Shown piece after piece: positions 19,275-27,300 of a stretch of DNA of 64,000 bases. The notes below the pieces were generated by a model. It made no database searches. It was not told the origin of the DNA and saw nothing but the letters and a program-made list of their open reading frames with translations. Numbering within the stretch: position 1 is the first letter of the stretch; every line of letters starts with the position of its first letter. Position numbers and translations under genes: made by a program. Origin of the DNA: Paenibacillus piscarius (GTDB taxonomy: Bacteria; Bacillota; Bacilli; Paenibacillales; Paenibacillaceae); NCBI RefSeq assembly GCF_022234545.1, contig NZ_JAIEUI010000014.1, forward strand, positions 1-64,000, in the 5' to 3' direction.

Positions 19275-19330
19275 AGCGAGAAATAGAAGGATAAGTTATC
19301 GTGTGAAACATATAAATTCTTATATTTTAA

Positions 19331-19381
19331 TAAAAGGGTATCCTTTCAGGTTGATTCCACCTCAACTTGAAAAGATACCCT
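19331..19381 (-). terminator. sda terminator
   Basis: Long imperfect stem: AGGGTATC / GATACCCT, TTTCA / TGAAA and GGTTGA / TCAAC. On the minus strand it is followed by TTTTATT. It lies 58 bp after the sda stop. Confidence 0.75.
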
Positions 19382-19438
19382 ATTTGTGGCTTGTTGCGGT
19401 TTCATGAAGGTCATTGCTGCAACATACTGCTCAGATCG

Positions 19439-19582
19439 CTAATGCAGAACCGCATCGACTGGAGAGTGTAAGTTCCGTTTGCGAATTTCAGCGAGTAAGA
19501 GAGCGATGAAATCATGCTCCAAATGCAGCTCTATTGCTCTGTGATAGGAATCCAGCAGCATCTCATCCGACAATTCAACCAT
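19439..19582 (-). CDS. sda: Sporulation histidine kinase inhibitor Sda
   Basis: Checkpoint protein that blocks KinA-type sporulation kinases when replication is disturbed. The 47-aa product (MVELSDEMLLDSYHRAIELH... HDFIALLLAEIRKR) matches the Bacillus Sda pattern: the xLSDExLxxSY start, a helical hairpin and the FIxLLxxEIxxR second helix. RBS AGGTAGGTG precedes the ATG. The gene has its own terminator and a regulatory region with a SigA-like promoter, a LexA box and a DnaA-box cluster, fitting known control of sda by replication status. Confidence 0.9.
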   Translation of the reverse strand: MVELSDEMLLDSYHRAIELHLEHDFIALLLAEIRKRNLHSPVDAVLH

Positions 19583-19620
19583 AACGTTCACCTACCTTTC
19601 CTTTATTTGGATCTAAATCT

Positions 19621-19656
19621 ATCATAGCAAACTATCATTTTTCGAACAAGCGTTCT
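19621..19656 (-). promoter_or_regulatory. sda promoter with overlapping LexA (SOS) box
   Basis: On the minus strand -35 TTGTTC (19644-19649) and -10 TATGAT (19621-19626) are spaced 17 nt. CGAACAAGCGTTCT (19643-19656, plus-strand reading) matches the Bacillus LexA consensus CGAACRNRYGTTYC in 13 of 14 positions and covers the -35. This predicts SOS-inducible transcription. Confidence 0.75.
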
Positions 19657-19658
19657 CA

Positions 19659-19758
19659 TTATCCACAACCTGCTGTGGAGATCCTGTGCATAATATGTGA
19701 GTAAGGGGTACAAAGTCAGGAAATACACAGTGGACTATGGGGATAACAGTTATACACA
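19659..19758. promoter_or_regulatory. DnaA-box cluster upstream of sda
   Basis: Three perfect TTATNCACA boxes: TTATCCACA at 19659-19667, TTATGCACA (reverse) at 19685-19693 and TTATACACA at 19750-19758. One-mismatch boxes lie at 19696-19704 and 19738-19746. In Bacillus DnaA activates sda, so this is likely a regulatory DnaA cluster. It occupies the non-coding gap between sda and the YheC/D gene. Confidence 0.85.
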
Positions 19759-19908
19759 GGGCCAAAACCTGACATCGCCATACTAAAAATTTTTTAGAAT
19801 GTTCATATTTGGCTGGGATATTCATTTGATATTACCACTTGAATGACACAACTAAACGCAATATTAGCGCATTACTCTATTTATCGTCAATTACAAAAAT
19901 TTTATTAA

Positions 19909-20571
19909 TCATTTCGGCCTAGTATTTACTTCGAGAATCCAAATTTTTCCCCGCTGATCGACAGCATAGTCAAACCCAAGCTCACCGATTCCCGGAAAAT
20001 GCCGCTCCAGCAGCTCAATGCAGACCAGCGTCAGATTGCGCATCTCCGCTTTTTTGGCAGAGGTATTGACCCTTGGCAGCGATCTCCGCAGCCCGTGGCG
20101 GCAGCTGAGCATCGTTCCCCCTTTGCAGAGATTCGTTACAAACAGGCCCGGCCGGGCCACTCTTCCCACCATCGAGCGGAACTCCCAGTGGTCTCCGTTC
20201 TTCACAACCTTAACCCGGTAATCAATCGGCCGCCCGGAGATCCGGGCCAGAGATATCCCCTGCTGGATCAGATACTTCCGCTTCACCTTGAACCGGTCCA
20301 GCGCCTGCCGCATCGTCGTGAAATCCCTATAGACACGAGTGTTATGCATATAGGTGAAGCCATACCCTCTCTGGTCCCGGAATACCTTAATGACCCCGTA
20401 GCCCCCGCCGCCGACTACCGGCTTGATCACAACATTACCGTATCTTGCCAGCATTGCGGATAATCCGGCTGCACTATATTCCCGCGTGCTCGGAATGTAA
20501 CCGGCAACCCGTGAATCGCTAAGCAGCGCTGCTGTTTTGATCAGCTTGCTTGCCAGTTCTCTCCCCGCCAT
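19909..20571 (-). CDS. YheC/YheD-family ATP-grasp protein (spore coat-associated type)
   Basis: ATP-grasp family protein of 220 aa related to Bacillus YheC/YheD. Visible features are the phosphate-binding glycine loop region (NVVIKPVVGGGGYGVIKV), LIQQGISLARISGRPIDYRVKVV, GELGFDYAVDQRGKIWILEVNTRP with the Mg-binding Glu/Asn pair, and stop shortly after. Reaction unknown in the family. RBS AGGAGAGGG lies 9 nt before ATG 20571. Upstream are the DnaA boxes of sda on the downstream side and a divergent small membrane gene on the other. Confidence 0.82.
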   Translation of the reverse strand: MAGRELASKLIKTAALLSDSRVAGYIPSTREYSAAGLSAMLARYGNVVIKPVVGGGGYGVIKVFRDQRGYGFTYMHNTRVYRDFTTMRQALDRFKVKRKYLIQQGISLARISGRPIDYRVKVVKNGDHWEFRSMVGRVARPGLFVTNLCKGGTMLSCRHGLRRSLPRVNTSAKKAEMRNLTLVCIELLERHFPGIGELGFDYAVDQRGKIWILEVNTRPK

Positions 20572-20781
20572 ATGTTAGCCCTCTCCTTTCGCATTCCCAG
20601 CCTACCCTATAGAGTACTCACGCATGCCTGTGCCCTCCTGTATGATTGTCCGTGGTATAGCAGGCCACAGCAAAAAAGGGCATATGGCCGCAGGGGCCTT
20701 ATGTCCCGGTATTCCGTGAATGCCAAAGCTGGAAACTTCTTAAAATTCGTTGTATTATAGCCTGAAAGGGAGGGTTACCTG

Positions 20782-20991
20782 ATGGCACAGTTTTTTGAGA
20801 TTCTGTATTGGCTGGCGATGATCGGCATGTCTGTCGTACTGGCAGGAACAACGATACTGATCTGTGCGATTGGCTTCAAGTTCATCAAGGACCGCCGGAG
20901 ATGGCTGGGTGCCGGCTGCATTGCCTTTTCCCTGGGAGCCGCTGCCCTGATTGTCTTCATGATTAACCTGAAATTTATTATCGCCGCCTGA
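20782..20991 (+). CDS. Small two-helix membrane protein (69 aa)
   Basis: Unrecognised. Two hydrophobic helices (ILYWLAMIGMSVVLAGTTILIC and AGCIAFSLGAAALIVFMINL) are separated by a basic loop (KFIKDRRRW). RBS GGGAGGG precedes ATG 20782 at normal spacing. Divergent from the YheC/D gene. Function unknown. Confidence 0.65.
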   Translation: MAQFFEILYWLAMIGMSVVLAGTTILICAIGFKFIKDRRRWLGAGCIAFSLGAAALIVFMINLKFIIAA

Positions 20992-21335
20992 AGCGAATAT
21001 CCCGGCAGCTGTGATTAAGGAGGCTCTTCACGCCTTCCCGTCATTGCTGCCTTCAGGCCGGTTACTTATCCCTCTGAAGTTACGTTATTCATAGATTCGC
21101 TCCGTTACCTTATTCTATGAAACTGCGGCAGACTGGCCTGTGCAGATAGACTGCTTCATCCGCTGAACAGGTTCTTGGCCCAGGCCCGCTTCCCTTTCAT
21201 CCCCACCCCCTTCTCCTTGCTGCAAGATATTCCAGCCCATCTATTTCCCCATCACACAACAACTTTTTTACTCCATATCCGTAATATGTATGTACAATAA
21301 TTTGGAAATACCTATTCAAGAAGGGAGTTTATGTT
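20992..21335. other. Non-coding gap upstream of the polymerase gene
   Basis: No ORF with an RBS was seen. A -10-like TACAAT at 21293-21298 lies near the end and may belong to the promoter of the downstream gene; no convincing -35 was found. Confidence 0.4.
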
Positions 21336-24131
21336 GTGTCTAAACCTGTATACGGCAAACAGGCAGCCCCGGTCAGAGCTGTGGAGAAGCTTCCGGGAGC
21401 AGCCTGGGCGCTCTGTGCTGCATTCCTCCTGTTCCTGGGCTGGTCCGCTTTTCAGATCGGCTTGTTCAACGGAATGACGGCGGATTTCGAGAAGCCGATT
21501 TATGTTGCCGCATTATTAAGCTGTCTGCTCCTGCTGGCCGCTGCCGTCCTGTATTTCAGAGCCTTCCGGCTGGAGAGTCAGCGTGACTTGCTCACCGTAG
21601 CAGCCATTCTGCTTCCCTTAACCTATGCACTGTCGCTATTCGGTGCCGCTTCCCGGTATATGGCGATGAACATGCTGTTCACCCAATTCACGTATGCGGC
21701 TGTATTCATCACCAGCATACTTCTGCTCCGGCACAAGCGGCTGAATACCGCCTTCCAGCATAGCGTGCTTGCCCTCGCTTACCTGATCGTCGGCTTTGGA
21801 CTGCTCAACTGGCTCGGCAGCTGGAAGCTGGCCGGCAGTCTGGTCGGCTGGTTCTCAGAGACCGTAATTAACGGCAGGTATAACGATGCAGTTATGACTG
21901 ATTCGAACGGCCTGCGCCTGACTTCCATCTTTCAGTATGCCAATACATATGCAGCGTTCCTGATGGCGTTTCTGTTCGTGGCCGTCTTCGCGCTGATCCG
22001 CTCCCGCAAATGGGCCGGACAGCTGCTGCACGGCTTCATGCTGGTGCCGATCATCGTCTCGCTGCTGCTTACCTTATCCCGTGGCGGACTCGTGCTGCTG
22101 CCGGTAGTATTCATCCTCCTGCTGCTGTTCCTGAAGCCGGTGCAGCAGATTCTATGGATTGTCCATCTCGCTATTGCCGGTCTGTGCTCTCTGCTGATTA
22201 CAAGTCCGGTCACGCGGCTGGGCCTAGAGCTGAATGCAGAGTTCAACTCGTCTGCTGCCCTTAAGGGCTGGGGCTACCTGCTCGGAGCATCAGCCATTGC
22301 GGGTGCGCTGAGCCTGGTGGTCCAGCGTTATCTGGCGCCTTGGCTGAGCCGCAGGCTGGTCAGACTGGAGTCCCGCCGCCTGAGCGGACTATGGATTCCT
22401 GCCGTGTCTGTGGCTGGCGTCGCGATCGTCGCCTTCCTGTTCATCGGAACCAGTGCGCGCAATATTCTGCCGGCGAATATCGGAACACGGCTTGCGAATA
22501 TCAACTTCAGGCAGCATAGTGTCCTGGAGCGTTTTACCTTTTACAAGGATGCCATGAAGGTTGTCAAGGATTATCCGGTACTGGGTACGGGCGGCGGGGG
22601 CTGGGCCACACTCTATGAGCACTATCAGAACAATCCTTATCTGAGCCGCCAGGTGCATAACTTCTTCCTGCAATATCTGATTGAAGTCGGCATTGCCGGC
22701 TTCCTGGTGTTCATGGGCTTCATCCTGTTCATCTTCTACAAATTCAGCAGAGGATACCTGAAACGGGAGACCGACGATTATAACAACGGATTCTTCTATC
22801 TTATTATTGCCTTGTCGATTCTCGTTCACAGCCTGCTGGATTTCAACCTCAGTTATGCGTTCATGGGTATGCTCGTATTCCTATCTCTGGGAGGTATGGC
22901 TGTGGCGATGGAGAGCAAGCCGCTCCGGCTTCAGTGGAACAAGCTGTGGGCTAGAGCGGGCTATTTCACAGTGCTCGGAATCGGCACGGGCTACCTGCTC
23001 TTCCTGTCTCTGGGGTACATCCGGTCAAGCTCTGAGGCTTATGATGCCAAGAAGCTAATCCAAGTGAGCCAGTCCTATGAGGAGATCAAGGCCCCTTTGG
23101 TACAAGCGCTCAACATCCGCCCATACCACCCGGAATCGGCTGTATATCTGGCCATGCTGGATCAGAAGGTGTATGAGCAGACGAAGAATGAGCAGTTCCT
23201 GGACGAAGCCTATGCGGTATTGACCCGTGCGTTGAAGGATGAGCCGTCCAACAAAGAGCTGCTGACCCGGCTCGCCGGCTACTATGACCTGAAGGGCGAG
23301 AGTGATGCCGCTTATCATGTCTATCTGGACAATGCGGACAAGTTCATGTGGGATATCAACTGGTACGCCGGACTGATCAGCCGGGCTTCACTCCTGGGAC
23401 AGGAAGCTTACTCCAAGCAGGACGAAGCCGGGCAACAGACGTATTTCGCTGCCGCACTCTCCGCCTACAGACATGTAACGGACGGCATTGCCCATTTGAA
23501 AAGCCTCCCTCCCGAGCAGCTTCAGGGCCGTGAATTCTTCGTTACGCCTGCGATTGGTCTGAATGCAGGGAGAGCACACTACCTGTCAGGGGGCAAGGAG
23601 GCGGCGGCTGATGCTGTGAAGCAGGGCTTCGCGGGCGGTTATGAGGATCTGACCGACAGCGGGAGCCTGTGGACAACCGCCTGGTACAGCGGGGTTATAA
23701 CCCGGTCGCAGGAGCTGGGAGCCGCAGCCCTGAAGCGTTCGCAGGAAGCGGCGGCCGAGGGCAAGCTGGAGCTCAAGGACCAGGAGACGCTTAATAAGCA
23801 GCGGTATTTCAAGACCGGACTGGATGCTTATACCTATGCTATTGCAGACCGGGATGCGCAGCAGCAGGATGTTGCCATCACACCGGAACTGCTGCTGAAC
23901 ACGGGCAAGATCCAGTATCTGTCTCAGGACATGCAGGCCGCAGAAGCCACACTGAAGCAAGGCTTAAGTGACGACTACAGCAATCCTGTCAACCGGGAGG
24001 TTGCCCGGTGGCTGCTTGCCGTGCAGCAGCGGATGCAGAGCGCCCAGGATCAGGAGGTCTATCAGAGGCTGACCGCCGCCGATCCGGAAGAGGCGGCAAG
24101 AATCAATGAGATAGCGGGGATGCCGCTGTAA
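21336..24131 (+). CDS. O-antigen ligase/polymerase (Wzy-C-like) membrane protein with C-terminal TPR region
   Basis: Polytopic membrane protein of 931 aa, likely polymerising or transferring a surface glycan. About a dozen transmembrane helices span residues ~20-570. The conserved Wzy_C/WaaL region is present: RFTFYKDAMKVVKDYPVLGTGGGGW and QVHNFFLQYLIEVGIAGFLVF. The C-terminal third is soluble and helical, with TPR-like repeats (YLAMLDQKVYEQTKN, LLTRLAGYYDLKGESDAAYHVY). GTG start follows AAGGGAG. It is monocistronic and lies between two giant SLH proteins, which suggests a role in cell-envelope glycan assembly; no glycosyltransferases adjoin. Confidence 0.88.
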   Translation: MSKPVYGKQAAPVRAVEKLPGAAWALCAAFLLFLGWSAFQIGLFNGMTADFEKPIYVAALLSCLLLLAAAVLYFRAFRLESQRDLLTVAAILLPLTYALSLFGAASRYMAMNMLFTQFTYAAVFITSILLLRHKRLNTAFQHSVLALAYLIVGFGLLNWLGSWKLAGSLVGWFSETVINGRYNDAVMTDSNGLRLTSIFQYANTYAAFLMAFLFVAVFALIRSRKWAGQLLHGFMLVPIIVSLLLTLSRGGLVLLPVVFILLLLFLKPVQQILWIVHLAIAGLCSLLITSPVTRLGLELNAEFNSSAALKGWGYLLGASAIAGALSLVVQRYLAPWLSRRLVRLESRRLSGLWIPAVSVAGVAIVAFLFIGTSARNILPANIGTRLANINFRQHSVLERFTFYKDAMKVVKDYPVLGTGGGGWATLYEHYQNNPYLSRQVHNFFLQYLIEVGIAGFLVFMGFILFIFYKFSRGYLKRETDDYNNGFFYLIIALSILVHSLLDFNLSYAFMGMLVFLSLGGMAVAMESKPLRLQWNKLWARAGYFTVLGIGTGYLLFLSLGYIRSSSEAYDAKKLIQVSQSYEEIKAPLVQALNIRPYHPESAVYLAMLDQKVYEQTKNEQFLDEAYAVLTRALKDEPSNKELLTRLAGYYDLKGESDAAYHVYLDNADKFMWDINWYAGLISRASLLGQEAYSKQDEAGQQTYFAAALSAYRHVTDGIAHLKSLPPEQLQGREFFVTPAIGLNAGRAHYLSGGKEAAADAVKQGFAGGYEDLTDSGSLWTTAWYSGVITRSQELGAAALKRSQEAAAEGKLELKDQETLNKQRYFKTGLDAYTYAIADRDAQQQDVAITPELLLNTGKIQYLSQDMQAAEATLKQGLSDDYSNPVNREVARWLLAVQQRMQSAQDQEVYQRLTAADPEEAARINEIAGMPL

Positions 24132-24155
24132 CCCGCCACTCGAAGAACAGCGAAG

Positions 24156-24187
24156 AGCGCCTGGCCCGTTTATGGCAGGCGCTTTTT
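24156..24187 (+). terminator. Terminator of the polymerase gene
   Basis: AGCGCCTG / CAGGCGCT stem with TTTTTG tail, 25 bp after the stop codon. Confidence 0.85.
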
Positions 24188-24386
24188 GCTGTACCCGGAG
24201 CTGCACCGCCGCCAATGCTTCATAAACCGGGTGTCATTAACTCATGTCCTCTCTCTTCCGGCCGGTAAACGGCAGGTTGTGAAGGATTGATTATAGCTGT
24301 ACTTTCCCGGGACAACGTATACTGTCAGAGATCAGACTCCAGGTGCTGATCCAAAACGGTTCCCTAAAGGAGAGGTTGTACTCATT

Positions 24387-27300
24387 GTGAAGAAACTACA
24401 ACGGTTGTTAGCCATGTTTGTAATCGTTACCCTCCTGTTCCCGTCCCTTCCCATATCCTTATCTGCAGAAGCAGCAGAGAATTCCGGACTAGCAGAGCCG
24501 GGGCCTTGGACCTTCAGCGCGTTCGGAGGCAATACATCTCCGGGCAAAAACCCCGAGCCTGTTATAGAGAATCCTGCCACCGTAACGCTGACTACTTATG
24601 GCGGCAAGATTTCGGGCACCGATGAGGGCCTTTCTTTTTATTACCGGGAGCTTCCGGCCGGCACGAACTTTGAGCTTAGAGCCAGGGCTACAGTTATTGC
24701 CTTTAACAGCAACTCCAGCGTCAGTACACCTAATCAGAAGTCCTTTGGCCTGATGCTAAGGGATACTGTTAATCCTCATGGAAGTTCAAGCACCACCACC
24801 TCCAACTACGCTGCGGCCGGAGCGTTAGATTTGGCGATGAAAGGTTTCTATAAAAAAACGGCGCAAGTGAAGCTCAATCCGTTCGCCGGGCTGAGCGCCC
24901 CCGCAGCGGGTGAAATCTACGATCTCAGCCTCCGCAGTTCAGGTGATACCTATCTGCTGAGTGTTAACGGCCAGACCGAAGTTGTGAACTTGGAGGATAC
25001 CTTTACGGATACGGTCTTTGCCGGGATTTACGTCGCCAGAGATGCAACCGTAACCTTCAGTGAGCTGGAGCTTCAGATCGATAGCAAACAGGTAACAAGC
25101 TTGTCTGCCGACACGGCCGGGATGACGAAGACCTCTTATCTGGTGGGTGAACCGCTGGATCTGACCGGGCTTATCGTGAAGGCTGTATTCTCCGATCACA
25201 GTGAGGCTGCTCTGTCTTCTGAGGAGTACATTGTCACCGGATTTGACAGCAGTAAGCCCGGGGAGAATAGCATCCAGATTCATTATAACGGCGCTTCTGT
25301 AAGCATTCCGCTGCACATCATCCCGCTGACACTCAGCTCATTATCCGTCAAATACGAGCCCGTCCAAACTGTCTATTATCCAGGCGATTCCTTTGATCCG
25401 CAGGGGCTTGTTGTTGCTGCCCATTATAATAACGGTTACCTGATCAAGGAGCTGGCTGATGACCTGTACACCCTCTCCATTAACGGACAACCGGTAACAG
25501 ATCAGCTTCCGTATACTTTTGCCGAGCCGGGTGCCTATGAAGTATTGATCGCTTCCACAGAGACTCCGTCTGTCACCACAGCCTTGCAGCTTGAAGTCAT
25601 TGATGCTGCCCTGACCGAATTGGAAATAAGACATATGCCTAAGCACACCGTCTATTACATCGGTGATACCCTGCAACTGGAGGGACTCTCCCTCTACGCC
25701 CATTATTCTGATCATACTGAGGTCAGGCTGGCCAAGAACGAATACACCGTCTCCCCCCTTGACACCCTGACTCCAGGCGAGAAGGATATCAAGCTAACCC
25801 ACAAGGGGTTAACGGCAAGCTTCACGGTTAAGGTCCGAATCAAAGAGCTGACCGGCATCGAGGTAACCGGCTATCCCAGAACTACCTTTTTTGTGAACGA
25901 GCCCTTTGACAGCAGCGGTCTGGTCGTATCGAAGGTGTATGACAACGCTGACCGGGAAGTGCTAGGCGGGTTCACGCTCGACCACTCTGCATTCGATAAC
26001 CGGATGGCCGGAGTATATCCTGTTCAGATCATCCCGGATGATTCTTCGATACAGCCCATTTCGTATACTGTCACGGTAAAAGAAAAGACCACGCCCGTCT
26101 GGCATAGTATCACCTTCGGCCAGTCTACATCCGCTGCGAATAACAAAGTCGTCTCCCAGGATGACGGAACGCTCCGGGTGATCGCCTTGGAAGGCGGCGG
26201 TAAGGTTACTGAAGACCACGATGGCATCACGTTCTACTACACAGAGCTTAACGCCCTGGAAGATAACTTCGTTCTATCTGCGGATATCGGGGTGCTGGAT
26301 TATGCCAAAAACCCGTATGACGGGCAGGAATCCTTCGGAATCATGGCGCGGGACTCAATCGGGACACCCGGAACTTCGAGTGTATTCGCTTCGAATATCG
26401 CGGCCATCGGCGGCTACAGCGGCGGAACAAGAAGCGCTCTGGGGACCCAGCTGTTCGTCCGTTCCGGTATCGAGAAGCCGGATGGAACCGGAAGCAAGGG
26501 CATTCAGACCATTATGCTCAAAAATGAACGGCCTGCCCCCGCCAACACGGCCCCTGCAGCACCCTACCGCTTAACGTTGTCCAAGACGAACAGCGGCTTC
26601 GCAGGCCGGCTCAATGCGGAAGGGGAGGCTATCCATTTCACGCCGGATATTCTTAGCGTACAAGACTCCACTATGTATGTCGGCTTCTATGCAGCCCGTC
26701 TCGCTACGATAGATATCCGCAATATCGAGTTAACAGTGACAAGTGCTGCTACTGATGCGCCTAAGGTGGAGCCCCCGGCGGCTCCGGTAACGCCAGACCT
26801 CAGCATATTGTCCCGCAGCAAGACCTCTACACCCGGATATGAAGTGATGCTCCGCCCGAACGTGAACGGAACCGTAACGGTGAAGCAGGGCTCCAGGATT
26901 ATCGCACAGGATATCGCGGCAACAGCCGATACACGTCTTGCGATTCCGGCGGTACTCAGCGGACAGGGGGATACGAACTTCAGTGTTGTTTTTTGGCCGG
27001 AGGATACCCAGTACTTGACCTCTTACGATACAATCGTCCGCAACTTCACTGTAAATATGAACAGCTACGGCGACGGGGAAGAGATCTATGTATCGCCTGC
27101 CGGAACAAGCGCCGGGGACGGGACGATGGCCCTCCCTCTGGATCTTGATACCGCGATTGATTATGTGAAGCCGGGACAGCATATCATCATGCTTGACGGG
27201 CATTACGTGCGGAAATCGCCGCTGGTCATTCAGAAGTATAACAATGGGACTGAGGCTGCCCGAAAGGTTCTGGAGGCGGCACCCGGTGCGAGGCCTGTTA

